Shown here piece after piece: positions 50,991 through 58,850 of a stretch of DNA of 64,000 bases. Origin of the DNA: Acidimicrobiia bacterium (GTDB lineage: Bacteria > Actinomycetota > Acidimicrobiia > IMCC26256 > JAMXLJ01); assembly GCA_035651955.1 (NCBI GenBank), contig DASRES010000086.1:62001-126000 (forward strand), read 5' to 3'. The notes under the pieces are model-generated. The model ran no database searches. It was not told the DNA's origin and worked only from the letters and a program-made list of their open reading frames with translations. The stretch's first letter is position 1. Each line of letters opens with the position of its first letter. A program made the translations under genes and the position numbers.

Positions 50991-52226
50991 ATGACGGCAG
51001 GACGGCAACGTCGAACGACGGGCGCGCTCGTGCTCGCGCTCGTCGTGCTCCCGGCCCTCGTCGCAGGGTGCGGGAGCGGGTCGTCGCGCTCGTCCCGCGC
51101 GCCCACGACGACCACGGTCCCCGCGCTGCTGCGCAACGTGCCGGAGCCGATCGCCGACATCGCGTACCTGCTGCAGGACGAGCTCACGCGCCTCGGCTAC
51201 CACGTCGGCCATCTCGACAGCGGCTTCACCGCGCGCGCGACACGCGCGATCGAGGAGTTCCAGCGATCGAAGGGCCTGCCCGCGAACGGCGCGTTCGACC
51301 AGGCGACCGCGGTCGCGCTCCGCACCGCGACCGGTCGCCAGCAGCCGACGATCGTGCGCGGCCTGCAGACCGTCCTCACCGAGCTCGGCTACTACCACGG
51401 CACGATCGACGGGAACTACGGGCCCGCGACCACCGCCGCGGTGCGCGCGTTGCAGCGCGACCGTCACGTCGACACGCCGAACACGGGTGACGTCGCCGCG
51501 ACGCTCGTCGCGATGGTCGACGCGTGGCGGTCGAAGCACCTGCTCGCGCCGACGGTCGCGGCGCCGCCCGACGAGTCCGGTCTGCTGCAGGCCGGCGACA
51601 CCGGGCCCGCGGTGACGCAGGTCCAGCAACGGCTCACGACGCTCGGCTACCGACCCGGCCCGGCCGACGGCGTGTTCGGCGCGCAGACGACCGGCGCGGG
51701 CACGGCGTTCGAGAAGCACGAGGGCCTGCCCCGTGACGGCGTGGTCGGCTCCGCGGTACGCGCGCGCCTCCGATCGCCGACCGGCGCGGGGCCGCGCAGC
51801 ACGTCGCCGCAGCCGCACATCGAGGTCGACCTCGATCGGCAGATCGCGTTCGTCGTCGTGCCGGGCCAGCCGGTCACGATCCTCGACGTCTCGACGGGCA
51901 GCGGCCGCTCCTACACGGAGCCGGGCTCGTCGGCCCAGCAGGTCGCGTACACCCCGACCGGCCCCTACACCGTGTACCGGGCCGTCGCCGCGCCGGTCGT
52001 GGCGCCGCTCGGCACGCTGTACAAGCCGCTGTACTTCCTGCAGGGCTGGGCGATGCACGGCGAGGCGATCGTCCCGCCGTATCCCGGGAGCCACGGCTGC
52101 GTCCGCACCCACGACTGGGACCAGGACTGGCTGTTCCCGCAGGTCCCGGTGGGCACGCCGATCACGATCTACGGCACCAACCCGGGCGGCGCCACGCGGC
52201 CTGCCAACGCCGGCGCGGGGTACTGA
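50991..52226 (+). CDS. L,D-transpeptidase lipoprotein with peptidoglycan-binding repeats
   Basis: Extracytoplasmic enzyme of 411 residues. Lipobox LVAGC near residue 27 follows a hydrophobic signal. Three PG_binding_1 repeats (LQDELTRLGYHVGHLDSGF, LQTVLTELGYYHGTIDGNYG, VQQRLTTLGYRPGPADGVFG) precede a YkuD catalytic domain with HGEAIVPPYPGSHGCVRTHDWD (about 356-377), containing the catalytic His and Cys. It would form 3-3 cross-links or attach proteins. A 22-bp duplication directly precedes the start. Confidence 0.9.
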   Translation: MTAGRQRRTTGALVLALVVLPALVAGCGSGSSRSSRAPTTTTVPALLRNVPEPIADIAYLLQDELTRLGYHVGHLDSGFTARATRAIEEFQRSKGLPANGAFDQATAVALRTATGRQQPTIVRGLQTVLTELGYYHGTIDGNYGPATTAAVRALQRDRHVDTPNTGDVAATLVAMVDAWRSKHLLAPTVAAPPDESGLLQAGDTGPAVTQVQQRLTTLGYRPGPADGVFGAQTTGAGTAFEKHEGLPRDGVVGSAVRARLRSPTGAGPRSTSPQPHIEVDLDRQIAFVVVPGQPVTILDVSTGSGRSYTEPGSSAQQVAYTPTGPYTVYRAVAAPVVAPLGTLYKPLYFLQGWAMHGEAIVPPYPGSHGCVRTHDWDQDWLFPQVPVGTPITIYGTNPGGATRPANAGAGY

Positions 52227-52349
52227 GTGCGGACGAGGCCGGGCCGTGCGCGGAGCGCGGGACGGCCCGGCCCGAGGGAGCCGAGGTGAGTGCGGACGAA
52301 GCCGGGCCGTGCGCGGAGCGCGGGACGGCCCGGCCCGAGGGAGCCGAGG
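52224..52349 (+). repeat. Dispersed palindromic repeat, family A, two tandem 63-bp copies
   Basis: Copies at 52224-52286 and 52287-52349 differ at one position. Each contains GCCGGGCCGT, a 14-nt loop and ACGGCCCGGC, a perfect 10-bp stem. The first copy begins at the stop codon of the L,D-transpeptidase gene. The last base of the second copy begins the GTG of the SGNH gene. A diverged copy is at 15214-15273. Confidence 0.9.
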
Positions 52350-53218
52350 TGATCGCCGAGTTCGCGTTCAGGGTGGCGCATGCGCGTGCCGATCGCTCGC
52401 GGGTGCGTCGCACACTCATCCCGGTAGTGATCGCCACGACGATCGTGGGCGCGGTGATCGCGGCCGCGTCCGTCGCGAACGCGGCGCTGCCCGCGGTGCA
52501 GGCCGCGGAGGTGGCCCCGGTGCACGCCGCGCCGGGTGCGCCCGACGTGGTCGTGTACGGCGACTCGCTCGCCTGGGAGGCGAGCGACGCGGTCGTCGCG
52601 GCCGCGGCGCGAGCGGGCCTGCGCGCGCAGGTGACCTCGTTCGGCGGGCTCGCACTGTGCGACGAGCTGGGCGCGTTGCGCCACGACCTCGCGACGCGTC
52701 GCCCGCGGGTCGTCGTGCTCGAGTTCGCCGGGAACTCGTTCACGCCGTGCATGCGTGACGGGCGCAGCCGTCAGCTCGTGCCCGGCTCGTCCGCCTATGG
52801 CGCGCGCTGGAAGGCCGACATCCGTGCCGCAGTCGAGGCCGCGGCGCGTGTGCACGTGCCCCTCGTGTGGGCGATCGCGCCGCTCCCTCGTGCGCGGGCC
52901 GGCGCAGATGCGGTCCGGCAGCTCACGGCCGCGGCCCGCTCGGTCGCGAGGTCGCGGTCGGGGATGGTCGTCGCGGACGTCGGCGCGAGCGTCCTCGAAC
53001 ACGGGCGCTTCACCGACACGCTGCCGTGCGGGCCCGGCGACAGCCCCGGCCTCGGCTGCGTCGACGGGCGGATCGTCGTCCGCTCGGCCGACGGCATCCA
53101 CCTGTGCCCGGGCGACGCGCACGCCGACCGGGGCGTCGTCGGCGCCTGCCCGGTCTACTCGTCGGGTGCCCGGCGCTTCGCGGGTGCCCTGGTGGACGCC
53201 GCCCGTCGCGCGCCCTGA
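52349..53218 (+). CDS. SGNH/GDSL-family hydrolase, membrane-anchored
   Basis: Protein of 289 residues with one N-terminal membrane segment (LIPVVIATTIVGAVIAAASV) and an extracytoplasmic SGNH domain. Blocks: VVVYGDSLAWEASD (Ser), FGGLALCDELG (Gly), FAGNSFTPC (Asn) and SADGIHLCPGDAH (Asp-x-x-His). Such enzymes often remove or transfer acyl groups on glycans, which fits the neighbouring surface-polysaccharide genes. GTG 52349 is preferred because upstream in-frame codons lie within the repeats. Confidence 0.82.
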   Translation: MIAEFAFRVAHARADRSRVRRTLIPVVIATTIVGAVIAAASVANAALPAVQAAEVAPVHAAPGAPDVVVYGDSLAWEASDAVVAAAARAGLRAQVTSFGGLALCDELGALRHDLATRRPRVVVLEFAGNSFTPCMRDGRSRQLVPGSSAYGARWKADIRAAVEAAARVHVPLVWAIAPLPRARAGADAVRQLTAAARSVARSRSGMVVADVGASVLEHGRFTDTLPCGPGDSPGLGCVDGRIVVRSADGIHLCPGDAHADRGVVGACPVYSSGARRFAGALVDAARRAP

Positions 53219-53409
53219 TCCCACACGGAGCGCGCGAAAAATCTGCCGCGACCGCTACAGAACGCGGCCGCATCGCGCCGATGCAACGTGCGGATCCCAG
53301 TGTCGGCATCGCGAGGCCGGCACGCGGGCCGGCGTGACCGTCGCGCGGTGGTCGCGTCGGCGGCGCGCGCCCCTCGCCGGCCGGCTCCCGCACCGCAAGA
53401 GGGGAAGCG

Positions 53410-54741
53410 ATGCAGCAGCCGTCGAGCACGATGCCCGCGCCCGAACCGGTCTCGACCCTGCCCACACCGACACCACCCCGCACGACCGGACCGATCGAAC
53501 GCGGCCTGCTCTACTTCGTGCTCGCCGCGGTGATCGTCGCGATCTGCGCGTACAAGTCGATGTCGGTCCGCGACATCACACGCGCGCCGGCATGGGTGAT
53601 CTACAGCCTCGTCGTGCTCGTCTACATCCTGTCCCGGTTCGTCCTCGGCGCGATGTACCACCCAAAGCTGCCACGGGGGATGGGCGACGCCGACCTGCCC
53701 GTGATGGCGATCGTCGTCCCGGCGTACAACGAAGAGCGCGACATCCAGGCGACGCTGCATGCCTGCGTGTCGGTGGACTACCCGGCCGACAAGCTGCGTG
53801 TCGTCGTCGTCGACGACTGCTCGACCGACGGGACGCTGCGCGCGATCCGCGAGTTCGAGCGTGGGCACCCGGAGCTCGTCGTCCTCCCGCAGGCCGTCAA
53901 CCAAGGCAAGCGTGCGGCCATGGCCGTCGGCGTGCGGTGGGCGCGCGACGCGGACGTGTTCGTGTTCATCGACTCCGACTCGCAGATCGAGCCGTCCGCG
54001 CTGCGCAAGCTGGCTCGCTACTTCGCCGATCCGCGCGTCGGCGCCGTGGCCGGCCACACGGACGTCGCGAACCGCGACGTGAACTTCCTGACCCGGATGC
54101 AGGCCGTCCGCTACTACGTCGCGTTCCGCGTCTACAAGTCCGCCGAGGCGCTGTTCTCGTCGGTGACGTGCTGCTCGGGCTGCTTCTCGGGGTACCGGCG
54201 CGAGGCCGTCGACCGCGTCCTCGACAAGTGGCTGAACCAGACGTTCCTGGGCGAGCCCAGCACCTACGGCGACGACCGCAGCCTGACCAACTTCCTGCTC
54301 CGCGACTGGCGCGTCCTCTACGCGCCGGACGCGCACGCGTACACGGTCGTCCCCGAGACGATGAAGAAGTTCCTGCGCCAGCAGATGCGGTGGAAGAAGA
54401 GCTGGATCCGCGAGTCGATCCGGGCGTGCACGTTCATGTGGCGCAAGCACCCGATCGTGTCGTCGTCGTTCTACCTCGGGATCTTCCTCCCGCTGATCGC
54501 GCCGCAGATCGTGTTGAAGTCGCTCGTGTTCGACCCGTACGTGCAGGGGACGCTGCCGTACTGGTACGTCGGCGGCATCCTCGCGATGGCCCTGCTCTAC
54601 GGGCTCTACTACCGCGTCTACCGGCGTGAACGGCTCTGGTACCACGGCGTGCTGTTCGCGTTGTTCTACACCGCCGTGCTCGTGTGGCAGTTCCCGCTCG
54701 CGCTCGCCACGATGCGCGACTCGAAGTGGGGGACGAGGTGA
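53410..54741 (+). CDS. Family 2 processive glycosyltransferase (hyaluronan/poly-GlcNAc synthase-like)
   Basis: Membrane glycosyltransferase of 443 residues: two N-terminal helices, a cytoplasmic GT2 domain (MAIVVPAYNEERDIQATL, VVVVDDCSTDGTLRAI, DVFVFIDSDSQ with DxD about 187-189, GDDRSLTNFLL and the QxxRW motif QQMRWKKSW about 324-328) and three or four C-terminal helices. This is the pattern of synthases that polymerise and export a beta-linked glycan. ATG 53410 with AGAGGGGAAG upstream. The deacetylase that follows suggests a poly-N-acetylglucosamine-like product. The 191-bp gap before it (53219-53409) shows no gene. Confidence 0.88.
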   Translation: MQQPSSTMPAPEPVSTLPTPTPPRTTGPIERGLLYFVLAAVIVAICAYKSMSVRDITRAPAWVIYSLVVLVYILSRFVLGAMYHPKLPRGMGDADLPVMAIVVPAYNEERDIQATLHACVSVDYPADKLRVVVVDDCSTDGTLRAIREFERGHPELVVLPQAVNQGKRAAMAVGVRWARDADVFVFIDSDSQIEPSALRKLARYFADPRVGAVAGHTDVANRDVNFLTRMQAVRYYVAFRVYKSAEALFSSVTCCSGCFSGYRREAVDRVLDKWLNQTFLGEPSTYGDDRSLTNFLLRDWRVLYAPDAHAYTVVPETMKKFLRQQMRWKKSWIRESIRACTFMWRKHPIVSSSFYLGIFLPLIAPQIVLKSLVFDPYVQGTLPYWYVGGILAMALLYGLYYRVYRRERLWYHGVLFALFYTAVLVWQFPLALATMRDSKWGTR

Positions 54742-54871
54742 GCGAGCGAGCCGGGAGTCGAGCGGGAGCGGGACCGTGCCAACGGTCGCGCTCGCTGCGG
54801 GCCGGGATACCCGGCGGGCGGACACTCGCCGCTCCGACGCGGCCCGGCCCGCAGGGCCAAGAGCGGGAAGC
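54739..54871 (+). repeat. Family B-like repeat, long copy, with two hairpins
   Basis: Begins TGAGCGAGCGAGCC at the stop codon of the GT2 gene and ends GAGCGGGAAGC before the next ATG. It contains GACCGT-GCCA-ACGGTC and GCCGGG-ATA-CCCGGC hairpins. It resembles the copies at 30508 and 44853 mainly at its ends. It fills the 130-bp gap between two genes that look cotranscribed. Confidence 0.5.
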
Positions 54872-56479
54872 ATGAGCACGCGGGCCGTCGGCGGGATCAG
54901 CGGTGCGGTTCCCGTCCGCACGGAACGCCGGCGCGCCGCCGTGCGGGCGCGCGGCAAGCGCTTCAAGACGTGGCACAAGGTCGCGCTCGCGCTGTTCGCC
55001 GCGGGGTACGTGATCGTGCCGACGATCGTGCAGGCCGCGCACACGCACGCACCACGCTCGGCCGACCAACAGGTCGCCGCGCAGTATTCCGTTCCGATCC
55101 CGCACGTGCGGGACGACCTCGTCGCGCGGTTGAAGGCGCTTCCCGTCGACACGACGGGGACGGGGCCGCCGATCATCATGACGTACCACAACGTCACCGA
55201 CGATCCGTCCAGCCCGTACTCCGTGAAGCCGGAGCAGTTCGCGGCGCAGATGGCGCTCCTCGACGCCGCGGGGTACACGACGATCACCGCGAGCGACCTC
55301 GATCGCTGGCTCGCGGGCGGCAAGCTGCCGCCGCACTCGGTGCTGCTCACGTTCGACGACGGCATCCTCGGCGTGTGGCAGTACGCCGACAAGATCCTCG
55401 CGCAGCACCACCAACACGCGATCGCGTTCGTCATCACCGGGAACGTCGGGACGAAGGCGTCGTACTACATGACGTGGCCGGAGCTCGAGCGCTTGCAACG
55501 TTCCGGTCGGTGGGACCTCGAGTCGCACACCTCGAAGGGTCACCACTACATCACCGTCGACGCGCAACGGCACCAGGGTCCGTTCATGAACAACCTGCAG
55601 TACCTCGCCGCGGAGCGCCGGGTGGAGACGTTGCCCGAGTACACGAACCGGATCACCGCGGACCTCATGCGCTCGCAACGCGACCTGCGCGCGCACGGCG
55701 CGGACCCCGTGTTCTTCGCGTACCCGTTCTCGGCGAACTCGTCGTCACCGGCGGTCTCCGCCGCGCTCGCCAAGACGGTCTCGCAGCTCTTCCGCGGCGC
55801 GATGCTCGACGAGGACGGCTCGGCGATCACGACGCCGGCCGACACCGCGGCGGGCAACCTCCGTCGCGTCGACGTCCTGTGGCGCACCTCGCTCGACGAC
55901 TACGTCGCGCACATCGAGAGCTCGACGCTGCTCCCGCCCGCGTCGGTACCGCAGCCGTTCACCCGCCCCGACCTCTGGACGACGGCGTCGGGCAAGCCGT
56001 ACACGCCCGCGCTCGTCGGCGACGAGCTCGCGGTCGACCCCGCGCAGATCGCCTCCGGAAGCAACTGGGTCGGGCTGCAGTTCGCCGCCGACCGGACCGC
56101 GTTCTGGCGTGAGTTCACGATCGCGGCGACGCTCGGCGGATTCCAGGGCAAGGGTGACGGCACGACGACCGGCCTGCGCGTGTTCTCGGGGTCGTCCGCA
56201 CCGGTGCAGGTCTCGCTCGGGTGGGGGTCGCTCCAGGTCCGCCAGGGCACGTACCCGCACGACACGGTGCTCGCGGACGACCGACTGCCACCCGCCGCGG
56301 CGTACGACGTCGTCGTGAGCGTCCACGCCAACGTGCTCGAGGTCGACGTCGACGGCCACCCGATGGCGCGCCTGCCGATGGATCCCCGTGTCGCGGTGGG
56401 CGGGTTCGAGCTGACCGGCCAGCGCGCGCACGCGACGAGCCCTGTCCCGGTCGTGTCGAAGCTGGCGGTGCGGCCGTGA
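54872..56479 (+). CDS. Polysaccharide deacetylase-family protein (PgaB-like)
   Basis: Secreted or membrane-anchored CE4 protein of 535 residues. One N-terminal helix (KVALALFAAGYVIVPTIVQAA), then a NodB-type domain: IIMTYHNVTDDPSSPYSV, LLTFDDGILGVWQYADKIL (metal Asp), LESHTSKGHHYITV (His-x4-His region) and FFAYPFSANS. The last 170 residues form a beta-rich domain. Deacetylation of the glycan made by the upstream GT2 is the likely role. ATG 54872 chosen after GCGGGAAG. Confidence 0.85.
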   Translation: MSTRAVGGISGAVPVRTERRRAAVRARGKRFKTWHKVALALFAAGYVIVPTIVQAAHTHAPRSADQQVAAQYSVPIPHVRDDLVARLKALPVDTTGTGPPIIMTYHNVTDDPSSPYSVKPEQFAAQMALLDAAGYTTITASDLDRWLAGGKLPPHSVLLTFDDGILGVWQYADKILAQHHQHAIAFVITGNVGTKASYYMTWPELERLQRSGRWDLESHTSKGHHYITVDAQRHQGPFMNNLQYLAAERRVETLPEYTNRITADLMRSQRDLRAHGADPVFFAYPFSANSSSPAVSAALAKTVSQLFRGAMLDEDGSAITTPADTAAGNLRRVDVLWRTSLDDYVAHIESSTLLPPASVPQPFTRPDLWTTASGKPYTPALVGDELAVDPAQIASGSNWVGLQFAADRTAFWREFTIAATLGGFQGKGDGTTTGLRVFSGSSAPVQVSLGWGSLQVRQGTYPHDTVLADDRLPPAAAYDVVVSVHANVLEVDVDGHPMARLPMDPRVAVGGFELTGQRAHATSPVPVVSKLAVRP

Positions 56480-57912
56480 GCCGCGACCGCGATCTCCTCC
56501 CCACGCGTGTCCGCGCGGGGGAGCGGGTGGGCGTGACGACGCGGGGCACGGTCGCGCGGCTCGTCGTCGTGTTCGTGCTGGTGCTCGCGGCGACGTCCGT
56601 CGTCGTGCTCGACGCGTTCGCGTCGTCCTCACCATCCGGTCACACGTTGTACGTGCGCGCGGCCGCGTGCTCGGACGCGAGGTCGGGCGACCAGGCGCGC
56701 TCGCCGTCGACCCCGGTGTGCACGATCACCGCGGCCGCGCGGCTCGCGAACCCGGGGGACACGATCGCGGTCGCCGCGGGGACCTACCCCGCGTTCCGCG
56801 TCGACCGGTCCGGCAGCCCCGGGCACCCGATCGCCGTCGTCGCGCAGGGGCCCGTCGTCGTGGACGCGCGCGGTGGCGCGACCGCGCTCAAGCTCATGAA
56901 CGTGCACGACGTCACCGTGACGGGCGTCGCGTTCGTCGGCGCGTCGCGGGAAGACGTGTGGCTCCAGAGTTGCGGCTCCGTCGTGCTCGAGCGCGTCGCC
57001 GTGCAAGGCAGTGCGGGCGCGGGCATCGAGCTCGACCGCTGCGACGGTGTGACCGTCGACCGCTCCTCGATCGCCGGGAACCAGTCGGCCGGGATCCAGG
57101 AGCTGCGTGACGTCACCGGCGCTCGCTACACGAGCGACACCGTCACCGACAACGGGCACGGTCCGGCCCGCTACAACGGTGACGGGATCCAGCTCGCGGG
57201 CCGCGACAGCCTCGTGTCCGGCTCGACCATCCTGCGCAACGGCAGCGACCCCGTGTTCGAGCACGGCATCTACGCGTCGTCGCTCGCGACGGGGTACACG
57301 ATCGTCGGCAACCAGATCCAGCAGAGCTCGGGTGCGGACGTGAAGGCCGCGGGTTCCGGGCGGGTGTCCGGGAACGTGCTCGGCTCGGCGACGCTCGGGA
57401 TCTACGTCGCCGACAACGGCGCGGGCCAGGTCGTCGTCGACCACAACGTCGTCACGGGCCACTTCGCGCACGGTGTGCTCCTCGCCGGCGGCGCGCACGC
57501 GACGCTCGCGAACAACACCGTCGCGAACGCGGGTGGCGCGGTGGTGCAGCCGACGGACGTCCTCGTCGCGGCCGGCAGCAGCGCGCGGGTGCTCGACAAC
57601 CTCCTCGTCGTGTCGGGTGCCGGTGAGCGCCCGCTCAGCATCTCGGGCGTCGGCGCGCAACAGGTGCGCGCGAGGCTCGTGTCCGACGGGAACTGGCTCG
57701 CGACGCCGGACCCGCGCGTCGCCGTCGGCCTCAACGGCTACTCCGTGCCGCTCGCGTGGTGGCAGGCCGCGTCGGGCATGGACCGCGCCAGCCTCGTCAC
57801 CACCCCGCCCGTGCTCGGCGCGGACGGGAGCGTGCTGTCGGCCGACGACGGACGCGGACGTGGCGTCAGCTGGGACGGCCGGCCGAGCAGCGGCATCGGC
57901 GCGCACGGGTAA
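56476..57912 (+). CDS. Right-handed parallel beta-helix protein (pectate-lyase-like)
   Basis: Secreted protein of 478 residues with one N-terminal hydrophobic segment (LVVVFVLVLAATSVVVLDAFA). Repeated turns such as GDTIAVAAGTYPAF, DVTVTGVAFVGAS, GVTVDRSSIAGNQSAGI, GNVLGSATLGIYVADN and HNVVTGHFAHGVLLAGG give the coil spacing of a beta-helix, as in polysaccharide lyases and epimerases. No catalytic site could be assigned. GTG 56476 overlaps the deacetylase stop by 4 nt. Confidence 0.8.
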   Translation: MSRDRDLLPTRVRAGERVGVTTRGTVARLVVVFVLVLAATSVVVLDAFASSSPSGHTLYVRAAACSDARSGDQARSPSTPVCTITAAARLANPGDTIAVAAGTYPAFRVDRSGSPGHPIAVVAQGPVVVDARGGATALKLMNVHDVTVTGVAFVGASREDVWLQSCGSVVLERVAVQGSAGAGIELDRCDGVTVDRSSIAGNQSAGIQELRDVTGARYTSDTVTDNGHGPARYNGDGIQLAGRDSLVSGSTILRNGSDPVFEHGIYASSLATGYTIVGNQIQQSSGADVKAAGSGRVSGNVLGSATLGIYVADNGAGQVVVDHNVVTGHFAHGVLLAGGAHATLANNTVANAGGAVVQPTDVLVAAGSSARVLDNLLVVSGAGERPLSISGVGAQQVRARLVSDGNWLATPDPRVAVGLNGYSVPLAWWQAASGMDRASLVTTPPVLGADGSVLSADDGRGRGVSWDGRPSSGIGAHG

Positions 57913-57927
57913 GCGGGTCGGGGAGTC

Positions 57928-58770
57928 GTGCGGACGTCGTTGGTCACCGGCGCGCTCGCGATCGCGGTCGCGGTCGCGGGAGTCGCGGTCCTGATCGTGT
58001 CGCCGTGGTCGTCGTCGTCCGCGCGTGACGGGCACGGCGCGCGGACGGTCGTGCACGCGGCCGCCGCGTCGCCGGCACCGGGCCAGGTGCTGTTCCGCGA
58101 CGACTTCGACCGCGCCGACGGGCTCGTCACCAACGAGTTCGCGTACTGGAACCCGAGCCGGGCCGACGCGGTGCGCTCACCCGACTGGGAGCTCACGAGC
58201 GGGTCGCTGTTCACGCGTGCCGGCGCGGGTTGGACGGGCGCTCCCGACGACGTCGCGCCGAACGCGACGTCGTCGAACGGCAACGACTCGGCCGTCTTCC
58301 GGCTCACGACCACGAACCCCGGCTTCGGGAACGTCGCCGTCGACCTCGACCTGCGGCTCGACCGGTTCGTCACGACGAAGCGGACGCCCGCCGTCGCCTG
58401 GGACGGTGTGCACGTGTTCCTGCACTACCAGAGCGAGTACTCGCTCTACTACGCGTCGATCGACCGTCGCGACGGCACGGTCGCGATCAAGAAGAAGGTC
58501 CCCGGCGGCCCCAGCAACGACGGCACGTACTACCAGCTCGCGACAGGTCGCCACGCCGTGCCGCTCGGCGCGTGGGAGCACGTGCGGGCGACGGTCGCGA
58601 CGGGCGCCGACGGCTCGGTCACGATCGAGCTGTTCGGGAACGGCACGTTGCTCGCCCGGGCCGTCGACCGCGGGACGGGCGGGCCCCCGATCACGCGCCC
58701 CGGCAAGGTCGGGCTGCGGGGTGACAACGCGGACTTCTCGTTCGACCGCTTCACCGTGACGGCGCTGTGA
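57928..58770 (+). CDS. Secreted LamG/concanavalin-like jelly-roll protein
   Basis: Protein of 280 residues: N-terminal hydrophobic segment (LVTGALAIAVAVAGVAVLIV), then a beta-sandwich beginning VLFRDDFDRADGLVTNEF and ending GKVGLRGDNADFSFDRFTVT, the usual boundaries of LamG- or DUF1080-like carbohydrate-binding/hydrolase domains. It probably binds or trims the polysaccharide made by this cassette. GTG 57928 follows the beta-helix gene after 15 bp. Confidence 0.75.
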   Translation: MRTSLVTGALAIAVAVAGVAVLIVSPWSSSSARDGHGARTVVHAAAASPAPGQVLFRDDFDRADGLVTNEFAYWNPSRADAVRSPDWELTSGSLFTRAGAGWTGAPDDVAPNATSSNGNDSAVFRLTTTNPGFGNVAVDLDLRLDRFVTTKRTPAVAWDGVHVFLHYQSEYSLYYASIDRRDGTVAIKKKVPGGPSNDGTYYQLATGRHAVPLGAWEHVRATVATGADGSVTIELFGNGTLLARAVDRGTGGPPITRPGKVGLRGDNADFSFDRFTVTAL

Positions 58771-58784
58771 GCGCCTGACCGGGC

Positions 58785-58813
58785 TCAAGCATCTGCACCG
58801 TTCGTGCCGATAC
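58785..58813 (+). promoter_or_regulatory. Candidate sigma28 (FliA/WhiG)-type promoter for the pilin-like operon
   Basis: TCAA (58785-58788), a 17-bp spacer, and GCCGATAC (58806-58813) match the FliA/SigD/WhiG pattern TCAA/TAAA...GCCGATAA, with one base change in the -10 and a spacer 1-2 bp longer than usual. It lies 38 bp before the first pilin-like gene. AGGAGG at 58831-58836 follows. Confidence 0.5.
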
Positions 58814-58850
58814 CTCCGGAGCAGGTCCTCAGGAGGGACGGCACATCCGC

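Noticed and set aside
52286-52348. GTG 52286 as start of the SGNH hydrolase
   Set aside because: It would translate a copy of the repeat; GTG 52349 has GCCGAGG upstream and precedes the membrane segment.
58771-58850. c-di-GMP riboswitch before the pilin-like operon
   Set aside because: The space is too short and conserved GEMM nucleotides are not recognisable; the promoter-like TCAA...GCCGATAC explains the unusual sequence.
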